DNA from: Desmodesmus armatus
Lineage: Eukaryota > Chlorophyta > Chlorophyceae > Sphaeropleales > Scenedesmaceae
Assembly (NCBI GenBank): GCA_007449985.2
Contig: VIIQ02000674.1
Span: 62,001-126,000, forward strand
Direction of reading: 5' to 3'
Length of the DNA stretch: 64,000 nucleotides
The first letter of the stretch is position 1. Each line of letters opens with the position of its first letter. Made by a program: the position numbers and the translations under genes. The notes beneath the pieces were generated by a model, which worked only from the letters and a program-made list of their open reading frames with translations, was not told where the DNA came from and ran no database searches. Below are positions 48,125-59,096 of this stretch, in pieces.

Positions 48125-51100
48125 GTTTCACTCTTTGATGCACTCTCGGACGCGCACAAACTCGGAACCTCCAAGAGCTTCGGCCTGACGGCCTTGTTCC
48201 ACTGCAAAAAGTCTGTACACTACCAATTCCATACAGAAACGCCCATCACAGTGGGTGCCTTCACGTGTTGTGTCCGCAGGCCCAGATAGGGCCATCAGCA
48301 GTAGTGTGGCTACTGCTTGAGCCATATCGGGATGCAGGGGCCTCCTGTGCAGGTCACAGTCGTAGAATACATCAATGAGTTTTTCAAGAACTATTCCAGG
48401 CGCGCCTATGGCAAGACGTTGCTGGTCAATGCCAGCAAAGGCGCCGAGACCCTCATGGGTGAGCTTGTGGTGATGCCGGCTGTGTCACTGACACTGCTGA
48501 AGTCCTGCATCCACATCGAAATGTGCATATCAGTATCTTCATCGCAGCTGTGACAGCACTGGCAGCACACCAAGGCGTGGGTTGCTTGTAGGCACACCAA
48601 GGCGTGGGTTGCCAGGATCTCCTGTCTGCAGTGTCATCCTTGCTGCTTCGTACTCAGGCTGTGGCCACCTGTTGCAGCTGCACACAAAGGCACATCACAT
48701 GGAGTGTTAGCACAGGGATTACATGTGTAGCTAGCATACTACGAACATGCGAAGCACATGCAAGCAATTCAGTGTGCCAAGGTTGCCTGCATGTTTATGT
48801 GTGTTCGTTCTGCCGCCCGAACAATCCTGCAGGAATGCTCAAGCTTGTGCTGAGCAGGGGTGGCCGTGATGAGCTCAGGATTGCACTGCACTGCTTCAAA
48901 GACCAGCTCATGAACGCCATCAACAGGTCAGCAGATGCAGCCAGCCAGCCGTTCACCCAGCCGGCCGACCAGCCAGTCAGCCGACCAGCCAACTGGCACT
49001 GTGCAGCACAGCATTTGGCACCGTTCGCACAGTCCCTCAGTGTTTGCAGCCTGCTGGCGGGGTGTTTGCGCCTGCCGGTCAATAATGCACTTCTGCCTTT
49101 CTCAGCTTGGCAGGTAGCAGTTGCGGTGGCTTGTGTGCTGTCAATCTGGCAGTTGTCATGCTCCTGCCGCACGACCACTGCAACCGCGAACCAGGCAGTT
49201 GGCGGCTGCACCATGACCCAGTATGTAATGATACCCCATGAGCCTCGTTGGCTCCCTACGGGGTGTTCAGGCTCAGTCTGAACCATGTAACAGTAACAGT
49301 AGTAATGACAGCTTTCCAATCAAACTGAGTCCACGCAGGACTGGCAACACTCTCGGCAGAAGAAGCTGCAGAAGTGGGAGTAAAGCATGCACGGGATGTT
49401 CAATGAACGGCATACAGGGTCTCACTGCTGCTAAGCCCTCACATATGTATTGCTTGTTTTCGTGCCCTGCAGCCCAGTGTCTATACGGCAGCAGCAGGTG
49501 GAAGAGGTGTTTGCGGTAGGTAGCAGTTGTCCCCGGCATGCGCAGGCTGGCATAGCAGCAGTAGTACAAAAGCCAGTTCACAAGGCGCCCACTCCACCAG
49601 GGGCCTCTTTCATGCAGCAGCACCACATCTCTGAGCACAGCACAGCGCAGCTGGCACAGGTTTACACAGGCACTTTAGTCAAGCAGACGTTTCCCACATG
49701 TGCCTTCCTTGCCAATTATGCATCACCTACCAGCCATGCTCAACTCCCCACCTCACATGCTGATGCAGCTGGAACAAAATGCATAACACGTAACATCAGT
49801 GACACAGCTGACGCATGTGTTGATGTGCGTCCTCCTGCCCTGTCTACCCATGCTCAGCTCATGTCAGCCTTGGTAGATGCTGCTGAGCGCCTGCGGCAAT
49901 TTAGCCCAGGAATAAATCTGTGCCACCGCTGACACATGTGTTGATGTGCGTCCTTGCTTCCCTCCCTGCCCATGCGCAGCTCATGTCACACGTATCATCA
50001 CTGATTGCTGACACATATGTCTGTGTGCGCGCCCTTTCGTCCCTTTCTACCCATGCACAGCTCATGTCAGCCTTGGTGGATGCTGCTGAGCGGCTGCGGC
50101 ACTTCAGCCCTGTCAAGGAGCAGCTCAGCAGTGCTGTACTGGAGGAAGTTCGTTTCCGGCTGTACAGGATCGTAAGTGGCACTGTCATTCTCTGTACGTT
50201 GCCATGAAGCCTGCCTGGGGTGTCGCTAGTTTTTCGTGGTACAACTTCTGTCAAGCGAGGCATTGGGGTCAGACGCCGCCCGCTGGGGGCTTGGTCCGCA
50301 GCAGCGCAGCAGGTTGATGGGCGACGACAGTACTGTGTGGTACACCTGCTTCCTGATTTTGCCCTCACATCTTCTCTTTTGCAGATTGTTGGTGATGGCT
50401 TCTGTGAGGACGTCGCTCTGCGGCGCCGCGCACTGGACGTTGCATTCACGGGCATGATGCGCGAGGCAGATGAACAGGAGCGCAGCAGGGCTCGCATCAA
50501 CAAGCTGTCCAGCACGGGGGCAGCACCAGCAGCTGCGGCTGCCAGCAGGGCGCTGGTGGTCGCTGGGCAGCATGCGGCAGGCCTGGGAGCTGTGCAGGCA
50601 GCCGATGGCGGCGGGAAAGGTGAGCTTGTGCAGGGCTGCATGTCTGGGGGAGGGGGCAACAAGGGGCTTGGGCGTCTTGGGCACACTGTGAGTGCTTCTT
50701 CTTTCGTGGGAAGCACGTGAGGTTGTCCAGGTGACGGTCGGCAGGACCTAATCACTCGCTTTCAACAGCACCCGGCGGCAGCAGCAGCAGCAGCATGTTG
50801 AAATGACAAGCTGCCACAGGGTAGGCACCAACTGCACCATCATGGACCCAGGGTGTGTGTTTGCAGACCAATCCTGTGGTACACCATTCCTGTGATACAG
50901 AGCCTGCACTCTGAGACACCATCTGTTTGTGTGTTACCAAATGCATTTGAATTGGTGCAGGTCCTGGACGGCTGCGAGGCAGCTTGCAGCGCAAGGCAGC
51001 AGCACTCAGCGGGCCTGACTTCAGCAGCTGGGAGGGTCTGTGGACCAGCCTATCCAGCATGTCCCCAAAACGCATGCTGCCGCTTTTGCAGGTAAGGGTG

Positions 51101-51664
51101 GGTGAATAAGATGTTTGGAAGGTCTATGAGATTGGCATGCATGTGCCTGGCAGGGGACCCGTCCATGTTGTATCTGCAGATCTTACCCATCTACGTCAAG
51201 CTTGGGTGTTGACACTTGATGTGGTGTGCTGTTGCCGGACAGACCCTGTCCCTCAACTAGCGTGTGGTGAAACATGAGTTGCATCCAGCAGGTACATACA
51301 TGTCATGATGACCAGTAGTAATTTTGACAGGCTAGTCTCAGAAAGTTGGTTGCTGTGTGCTGCAGATGGTCATGACTGACCTGTATACAGGAAAGCTCAT
51401 GCCAGGCACCCCAGCAGCAGCAGCAGCAGCAGCAGCGGCGGCTCTCGGCGGCACTAGCAGCAGCTGTGCAGCCACTCCCCGCGGCACAAACACCCCACCC
51501 AAGCAGTTGCAGCCGCTGCCAGCACTGCAAGCGGTCCAGCAGCAGCAGCAGCAGCAGCAGCCAGAGCGTGTGCAGTCGGCACCTTTGCGGCAGACATACT
51601 CCCAGGAGGCTCTGCTGCTGCAGCAGCGGCAACTGTCAGACCCCCTGCAGTCCCAGGGTTCACT

Positions 51665-51703
<39 letters not shown>

Positions 51704-51940
51704 CGGTGTTGTCACGACGGCGGGCTTGGACAGCATGCCAGAGCAGCATAGCAGCTCAACTGCAGTGGGTTCAGCTGCTGTTGGGGCAGCTGAAGCACCA
51801 CTAGCAGTGTCTGCTGCAGGTAGCTGCAGCGGTGCTGTTGACACCAGTACCAAATCTGACAGCAGCTGTAGCCATAGTAACAAGGGCAGCAGGGCAAGGA
51901 TTGCCAGCTTGGATGGGGCAGAGTTGCATGGTTTGCAATC

Positions 51941-51992
<52 letters not shown>

Positions 51993-52135
51993 AAAGACTG
52001 TGCTGCTGCAAGGGCTGTGACTGAACCCCATGCTGCTGTTCAAGTTGCCCTGGAGCTTGCATCATCAGGTGCTTCTAGCAGCGATGGCACCCCCATCTTT
52101 ACACAGCACTGCGACAGCCAGCTACCAGTGGCGCC

Positions 52136-52173
<38 letters not shown>

Positions 52174-53090
52174 CAACGCGGTTTGGTCGCGGCAGTGCCC
52201 GCCCTGGTCACCCCATCACTGCTGGGTATGGCACGTCTGTCGGCCCTAGTACCAGCAGCAGCAGCAGTACTCCCACTGTCGCTGACAGCAGCAGCATCAG
52301 CAGCAGTAGCCGGGCCGGCGTTGCCTCTACCAGCAGCAGCAGCAGCCCCAAAATGAGCGGCGTTGCAGCAGAGAGCAGGGGTGCGTTCGCATCTTTAGCC
52401 AGTCGGCTCAGTGGGGAAGGCACCAACAGAGACAAGGGTGGCGGCAGCAGCACTGGTAACAGCCCTGGCAGCGGTGGCAGTAAGTGGAGCAGCTTGGCAG
52501 GGGGCTTCCTAGGCTTGCAGAGCACTGGCAGTGGCGGCCTCTCAAACTTAGGTAGTGGGCGGCTGATTCCGCGTGGCTGGGTGCAGTTTGCGGGCCACGG
52601 TCACCAGCAGCACCACCACCACCAGCAGCAGCAGAAGGGTGCAGCAGGCACAGCAGCGGAGTCACCGGCAGGGTTGTCTGACGCGCAGGCCAGCACAAAC
52701 CCGGTTGGCCCCTTTGCCGTGGCTGCCGCTGTGGATGCTGGGGGTCAACAGCAGCAGTTGGATCAGGTTTCTGGGGCGGTTGAGCCCCCAACCCCGGGCA
52801 AAGGCCCTGCAGTTGTGGGTGCGGTGGCAGCAGTAAGTACAGAAGGAGCTATCGCGGCAGGGGTGGCGGGGGTTCCAAAGCCCCTAGCAGCTGCAGGTTC
52901 TGCATTGGGGGTACCTCAGGATGATGTTGGGGTTGTGGATGCTGCGGATGCTGCTGAGGGTTTGGGTGTGCATGGTTTTGAGGGTGACGAGCCGGATTGG
53001 GGCAGTGGCAGCGGATCATGCTGTGCCGTGAATGGGGCTGCTACAGCAGTACACTGTACAGCCGCTGCTGCGCCTCCCGTGGGGTTGTGA
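48125..53090 (+). CDS. unrecognised gene: helical N-terminal part, poly-Gln/Ser C-terminal part
   Basis: Exons 48125-48250, 48353-48458, 48833-48926, 49473-49515, 50061-50171, 50385-50619, 50961-51091, 51366-53090; all phases agree; at least 856 aa, 5' end missing. The first ~280 residues are compact and mixed (LFDALSDAHKLGTSKSFG, EYINEFFKNYSRRAYGKTL, MLKLVLSRGGRDELRIALH, LMSALVDAAERLRHFSPV, RRRALDVAFTGMMREADE), suggesting a helical domain I cannot name. The last exon (574 aa) starts VMTDLYTGKLMPG and is then low-complexity: four Gln runs of 8 to 18, Ser runs, a His/Gln patch and Ala/Gly. Such tails are common in algal regulatory proteins. No catalytic motif, membrane span or nuclear signal is obvious. 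One exon start is copied in the upstream intron. Confidence 0.65.
49231..49310 (+). mobile_element. LINE 3' end (solo fragment), same family as 9.9 kb
   Basis: Arms ACCCC/GGGGT and AGCC/GGCT, then hairpin TTCAGGCT-C-AGTCTGAA, then ATGTAACAGTAACAG. Nearly identical to the minus-strand copy at 9836-9905. Located in an intron of the 48-53 kb gene. Confidence 0.85.
49805..49988 (+). repeat. upstream copies of the exon 50061 acceptor
   Basis: TCTACCCATGCTCAG, then 52 bases matching the exon start (translates SALVDAAERLRQFSP), at about 49850-49910; a shorter copy ends CCATGCGCAGCTCATGTCA near 49988. The real acceptor is at 50059-50060. The flanking TGTTGATGTGCGTCC words repeat too. Confidence 0.85.
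51538..52170 (+). repeat. CAG repeats encoding poly-Gln
   Basis: Four CAG tracts (51538-51559, 51665-51700, 51942-51989, 52138-52170) within the last exon, each giving 8 to 18 Gln. Confidence 0.9.
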
Positions 53091-53140
53091 CAGGGCTCCC
53101 AGTGAGGATGCTGGCTCTGGCTGCTGTAGGCGGAGCTGCT

Positions 53141-53215
53141 GTTACAGTTACAGTTACAGTAATTGGCTCAGCAAAGCTGAGCAACCCACAAGGGAGCCAG
53201 AGGCTCATGGGGGCA
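53141..53215 (-). mobile_element. LINE 3' end, third variant
   Basis: Read leftwards: CCCCCATG, AGCC-TCT-GGCT, then hairpin GCTCAGC-TTT-GCTGAGC, then ACTGTAACTGTAACTGTAAC. Same two-hairpin layout as 7.4, 9.9 and 49.2 kb, with different but paired second-stem bases. Confidence 0.8.
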
Positions 53216-53580
53216 GTTACAGCGTGGTGTGCCGGTGGCTGGGGCTGCTGTGCGTGGCTTTCAAGAGACCAACAGGAGCTGAGGAAGCTTGAAACAGCGA
53301 CGCGCAGCGAAATGCATGTTGAGAGGCGAAATGCGTGCTGTATGGGTGACTGGAATAAAGCTGCACTGGGTGTGGAAGGGATTGCGTTGCCTTGGGCAAC
53401 ATTCATGTATGCTACACTGCAGCCTCTGTCCCCTGCTGCAATGTCACAGGGTGTAGCCAGCTCTTGTGTGCTGGCTGGGGCTTGCATAGGTGCAGTGCCA
53501 TGGTACGAGGGGCAGGCCTGGTCTGTGCTTTGCTGAATCCGATGTTCAGCTGATGCCTGCAGGGTTCAAAGTGATATTCA

Positions 53581-53621
53581 CGCCCGCAGCCAACACCAGC
53601 ACACTTTGGTGGCTGCGGGCG
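53581..53621. repeat. 12-bp perfect hairpin downstream of the 48-53 kb gene
   Basis: CGCCCGCAGCCA and TGGCTGCGGGCG with a 17-base loop, ~490 bp after the stop codon. GC-rich and likely stable; function unknown. Confidence 0.7.
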
Positions 53622-56534
53622 TTTGTTGGTCTGTCAGAAGACTCTTTTGGTCCTGCCAGCTGAGGGGTGTTTGTGTTGCGCATCAGACAGCGGTATGCAT
53701 GGTGGTGCGGGCGTGAACATGATTTGCAAGGGGGGGTGGGGGGGGGGCGAGTGAAGAGCGTGGCGGCAATGGCACACGTGCTTTGTGGCCAGTGCTGCAC
53801 AGACACATCGAGTGGCTTGAGAAAGGCTGAGTCGGAGCTGCACTGAGATGTACGAGGTGGGGCAGAGTGTGTTGTTGCACCTTGCTGTCAACAGAGAGAC
53901 TGCATGCGTGCACATGCATGCTGGCTAGCAATCATCCGACATGCGGTGTGTGTGATTGTGGGTACGGAGGTCCTTGTTGAATGCATAAACGTTCACAGAC
54001 AGCTGTGTGGGGTCTGCACGCTGTCTGGCTTTTCAACCTCAGCACACTGTGCAGAACGTTTCTGGGGCCGCGCGGCGCAGTTTCGATTTTTGGCAGAGGA
54101 AGGAGGGTATGCAGGGCTGCAAGAAAGCTGACCAATGCATGTCCTGCCGCAGCATGTACGGCAAACATATGCCATGGTTCAGATGTGGACAGTCAAGCAC
54201 ATAGCATGCCTAGGCCTCGTCAGCAGGAGGCTGCCTCTGACAATTGTGTCACACTGTGGCACCTGTTGAGGCATATTTGGCAATTATGTGCTTGCAGCAG
54301 CACCAGCAGAAGCCATGTTGCAGTGCGTGTACAGTCCCAAAGAGGCTGCAGCCCCCTGGTGCGTCTTTGAGAGGGCTGGGGTGTTCTGTGTGCAAGCCAC
54401 TGCCCTGCACGCTGTGAAGCGTCACAGTGCCAATTGTGCATAAGGGATGGGCTTGTTTTGTGCCTTGAAAGTATTGAATACAGGCCGCCGCATGCCAGAT
54501 TTGGCGTTCTGTTTGTTGTTGGCTCTGTCCGTTGTTCGTGGGTGTTTGCCAGGCATATGGGCAATGTCTGTTTTCCTGCAGCACCAGACGGGCAGAGTTG
54601 CGTGCCTTTAGAGACATGTGGCACAGACCGTGGTCATAATCATGCGCAGTGTGCACTGTCAGCTTTGAAGGCTCAGGGCCAGCAGTTGTGCAGGTGCAGT
54701 TGTCATTGCTGTTTGTTGACCATTCAGTTGTTGTCCTTTTGTATGACCATTGCAATGCATGGCACCTTGACTTGACGCAGTCCCAGCATTGCAGCTTGTG
54801 GTTAAACTTGGTGTACAGATTGTGCTGCCAGACTTCCAAACCTCCAAGTGAACACACTTCAGCAGCTTGCCAGTGATCCGTCTGTAGGAATTAGGAAGTT
54901 GGCAAGATTCAGGAAGTTGGGCACAGATCTTTAGAGTGAGCCAAGGGGGGGGGGCAGAAAAAAAAGTTGGGGACACCATGATGAAAAAGTTCGAACGGGC
55001 CCAGACACCCCCCCCCTTACCCCGTAAAGCTGCGTTTCAGGGCCCCACAATGGCTGGTATGCTTATTAACGTATGTTGAATAGTTTCTACACCCTCAGAA
55101 CCGTTCTCCAAGCTCTCCTGAGGCCTGGTTTTTGAACAGTGACCTCATGATCAATCAACGGTGCTTTGCATCCTGAAACCGGCCCCACAACGCTCGACAG
55201 CATCGGAAAGACTTCCTTATCATAGCAGAATACATCATCGTAACTCTGCACTGCTTTACATCAAGCACAGCCAACATACGGGGCCACTGCCCTCAACCGC
55301 CGCTGTGCTGCTGCCTTTTCCTGCCTTGAGGTTGCTAAATATGTGTTATAAGTCTACACAAAGGCTTGCAATAGATAGTATGTTATGTAAGCTTCAAAAT
55401 GAGCAGCTTACGGGGTCAAATGGGCTGCAAACAAAAAAGTTACAAAACCCTGTGGAAAAAAGTCAAACAGGGCCTGGACACCCCCCCACCCCCCCTCCTC
55501 GAAACCCCTCCAAATTTCTCCCAAATAAGGTCAAATTAAAGCTGTTAATATATGTAACATATCCTGCAATTGGCAGGCCAAAGTGTGTCATGGTGCTGTC
55601 CAGCTTACAGACTGCCCCCCCCCCTTGAGTGAGCTGCCATAATGTCAGGGGTCTCACATCTTCGTCGTGTTATTGTGCAGTCGTTGCAGCTGCATTATCA
55701 AGTGTGATTCAGACTGCGGCTGTGGCGAATTGCGGGACAGGGCATCATGAACTACGCATCACAAGCTGTACCCTGTGACCTGGAACCAGAACCCTCCCAT
55801 TCAAATGGAAGGGGCGCTTTGAGCAGGGTGGGGCAGTTTGGTGAATGTTTAGATTTACTGTTGGTGATTTGGGGCGTGAAAGACATTGTTCACACACTAC
55901 TTCCCAACACAGTACACCCGACTGCTCCAGTGAGAACTCCAGCTCAGGCGGGCTGTGGTGTCTGCAGGGCCAACTAAGCAAGTGCAAAGGGCTTCTGAAA
56001 CCTCATTGAGACATTTCATATGCTCCACCATTGCTTGGGAACCGTCCACACGCCACAGCAGCGCAGCAGGCACCACCCCCACAGCTACTGCTCAAGACCA
56101 GTGAGGAAGCAGCTGGTCACAGTGTGCCACTACGACAGGCGCAGATCGGCGAACCACTATGCAGAAAGAACTCAGGATGGTCGCAGAGGGCCTAGCAAGG
56201 GCCTGCTGGACGACGAGGAGCACCGAGCGGCAAACGACACTATCGGTATGCTGCTGTTGTGGCACTGAGGGGGGTTTGTGCAGTCACATGCAAACTTCTT
56301 GTCATGATCACGTTTCGGGGAGCATTTCATGAGCTCCCTGCCCAGGACTGCACCTGCTGCTGCTGTGCTACTGCTGGTGGTTTGCAGTTGTGGTGGTTGG
56401 TATGCTGCAGCCCAGCCCGTGTCTTCTTCCTGTTCAAGATGGCAACTCAATAATAGTCACATCTGCACAACATATCACCAGCAGCACTCAGGTCATGCAT
56501 GCACCCCTTTGTGACCCTGTCCTGCACCATGCAG

Positions 56535-59096
56535 TTGCTGAACGTGCCAGAGTACTGCGAGCAGCCACCCAAGGGCAGCTGGCGTTCCAGCTTTGTCTGT
56601 ACATACTTACGGAGCAGCCAGCACTCCTGTCTATGGACCCAAAGCAGATGGCAGGACGCATCCTGAGCCTGTCAGATGCACTGGGCCTCCCGCCAGCTGA
56701 TGTGGCAGAGATGGTCAGCAAGTGTCCTGCACTGCTCGATGTGCTGCCCCTCAGGTAAACACAGGAGCAGCAGCAGCAAGCTTCGAAGATGCTGGCTTCA
56801 GACATCAACCTTCTGGACATTTCCCCCCTCTGGACTCCAACTTGGGCTTGCATGATGCAGGTGGCAGCTGCACAATAGCATTGCTCTGCATCACAGAAGC
56901 AGCATGCAACACCGTGCCTCCCTCACCCTCTCTCCCCCCCCCCTCCCGTTCTTCTGTCCGACAGGCTGCGAGGAGCGATCGAGGCCCTGGCCTCGGCCCT
57001 CGGTGTATCCCCCCCAGGCTTTGAACATGCTGGCTTCAGACATCAACCTCTTGGACACCCCCCCTCTGCGGGTACGGCAGTACCTGGAGGTGCTTAGTCA
57101 GCAGCTGGGTGTGTCGCTGCAGCTGGCAGTAACACTGGCGTGGCAGTGCCCTCACTTGCTGTGTGTAGAGGCAGCAGCGGTGCAAATAAGGTGAGCAGAG
57201 CAGGCTTTTACTCTCTATGCTGTACTTTTCTTGGTTATTCTGTCGCGCTCGGGTGTTGTGTTTTGTTTTTATGAGCGGCAGAAGGGTGCGCTAGCCTGGG
57301 GTTCGTCTATACGCGCTTGAGGGGTTATGCCCAGGGTTTATGCACACTTGGAGGCACTCAGTCAGCAGCTGGGTGTGTCGCTACAGCTGGCAGTGGCCCT
57401 GGCGTGGCAGTGCCCCCACTTGCTGTGTGTGGAGGCAGCAGCGGTGCAAATTAGGTGAGCACAGCAGCAAACAGGGTTTCACTCCCAACACTGTACTTCT
57501 CTTGGTTGTTGCAGGCGCTCAGGTGAGTGGCAGGGGGGTCCGCTAGACTGAACATCAGCCATACTTGCTCCAGGGTTATGCCCATGGGGTTGGTGGCCCT
57601 CTTGTTGAACTGCTGCAGATGCTGTTGGGTTGTGTCACTCCACCTTGCATGGTGGCTCGTGTGTGGCTGCATGGCTCCGGTTGGGGGGAGGGGGGGGAGG
57701 GTGTTACGAGTTGATCAGCGCTGAGGGGTACCCTTCACACTTAAAGGACTGGGTGAACCAAAGGGGTTAAGCACATGCTCGAAGACACCTGCAGCACAGC
57801 CGGCAAACAGAACCAGCATTCGTATAAAAAAAACGCTACAAATGCCGCAGTGCCCTCACTTGCTGTGTGTGGAGGCAGCAGCGGTGCAAATAAGGTGAGC
57901 AGAGCAGGGTTTCGCTCCCAACACTGCACTTTACTTGGTTACTTTTGCGCTCAGGTACTTCTGTGAGTGGCAGGGGTGTGTGCTAGACTGAACATCATTG
58001 TGTACCTGCTCCAGGGTTTATGCCCATGGGGTTGGTGCCCTCTTGTTGGGCTGCTGCAGATGCTGTTGGGTTGTATCACTCCACCTCGCATGGTGGCTTG
58101 TGTGTGGCTGCATGGCTTCGTTTTTGGGGGAAGTTGTCACAACAAGTACTGCCTTCAGCGCTGAGCTGTACTCTCCACACCGGATGGAGTGGGTAGACCC
58201 ACGGGGGTAGGCACATGCATGGCTTCGGGTTTGGGGGAGGTTGTTTTGAAATATAACCTTCAGCGCTGAGCGGTAGTCTGTACACTGGATGGAGTGGGTA
58301 GTCCAAAGGGGTTGGACACATACTCGAAGACATCTGCAGCACGGCCGGCAAACAGAACCAGCATTTTCAAACAAAAACACAAACCGGATGACTGCCACGC
58401 ATGCACTTTGTCTGTCTGGCTGCTTGCAGGTGGAACAGCCTGCAGTCCGTGCTGAACCTCAGCCACACAGCCCTGCAGCAGCTGCTGGCAAAAGACCCCC
58501 GTCTGCTCATGCCAGACAGCAAAACCCTGGCCGCAAACCACGCAGCCATCCTGCGAACCCTCAACATCTCCCCCGCTACACTCAACCGCTGGGTTTTTGC
58601 AGCGCCCATGTTGCTGCTGGTGCCGGCTCCCCAGCTGCAGCAGCGGTTGGAGAAGCTGAGTGCAGTGATGTCGCAGGAAGGCACGCAGCTTATAGCTGCT
58701 GCTGCTGCTCTGGACGCTGCTGCTGCTACAGCCACAGCAGCGTTGAGCGACAGCATAGCATCAGACCAAAGCATTACCAGCAGCGGGACTATCAGCAGGA
58801 GCAGCAGCGGCAGCAGCATAGCTTGGATCTGCGCTGCGCGCGACCCATTGCAGCTGCTAGCCTACGTCAGTAAGGACCCCCGAGTGCTGCTGCTGAGTAC
58901 TCGGGAGTTGCCCCAGCGGGTATGGCAGGTCTCAAAGGAGCTAGGGTGTGGGGTGGAGGTGGCTGCGTGGCTGGCGCTGCAGCACCCGTCCTACCTGGCT
59001 ATGGAGCCTGGGCTGGCGAGTGGCTGGATGGATGATGTGCGACATGTTGCCGGGGTGACGCTGCAGCATGCAAAGAGGCTGGCGGCGTGCCCTCAG
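56535..59096 (+). CDS. mTERF-domain protein, partial, 3 exons seen
   Basis: mTERF proteins bind organelle DNA or RNA and tune transcription or splicing in plastids and mitochondria. Exons 56535-56754, 56965-57190, 58430-59096; phases agree (2, 2, 0). The translation shows repeated mTERF units: LTEQPALLSMDPKQMAGRI, LSLSDALGLPPADVAEMVSK, CPALLDVLP; then EVLSQQLGVSLQLAV, CPHLLCVEAAAV, LQQLLAKDPRLLMPDSKTL, DPRVLLLSTRELPQRV, ELGCGVEVAAWLALQHP. Exon 2 needs one base removed from a run of seven C (57009-57015) to stay in frame, so it carries either a real +1 frameshift or an assembly error. The N-terminal exon(s), with the organelle-targeting peptide, and the 3' exon(s) after 59096 are not found; LINE insertions begin at 59.8 kb. 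Some exon pieces are duplicated within the introns. Confidence 0.75.
56778..56830 (+). repeat. copy of mTERF exon 2 interior
   Basis: ATGCTGGCTTCAGACATCAA and its flanks duplicate exon 2 sequence at 57017-57071, placed in the preceding intron. Confidence 0.8.
57345..58370 (+). repeat. tandem copies of mTERF exon 2 3' edge plus intron units
   Basis: The end of exon 2 (GAGGCAGCAGCGGTGCAAAT, then AAG/GTGAGC) recurs at 57350-57470 and 57841-57905 with its donor kept. Intron-derived ~400-bp units (TGCTAGACTGAACATCA; TGCTGCAGATGCTGTTGGGT; GGCAAACAGAACCAGCATT) are repeated two or three times up to 58370. Confidence 0.85.

Larger units (their letters stand above)
53091..56534. other. 3.4 kb without a clear gene
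   Basis: It holds a LINE 3' end (53141-53215), a strong hairpin (53581-53621), and two related C-rich stretches at ~54980-55022 and ~55440-55500 (AAAAGT, then GGGCC-GACACCCCCCC). A stretch at 56095-56235 translates as RPVRKQLVTVCHYDRRRSAN and could be an early mTERF exon, unproven. Confidence 0.4.

Noticed and set aside
56172..56453. ORFs before the mTERF exon
   Set aside because: No mTERF features and no consistent splice phase; left as intergenic.
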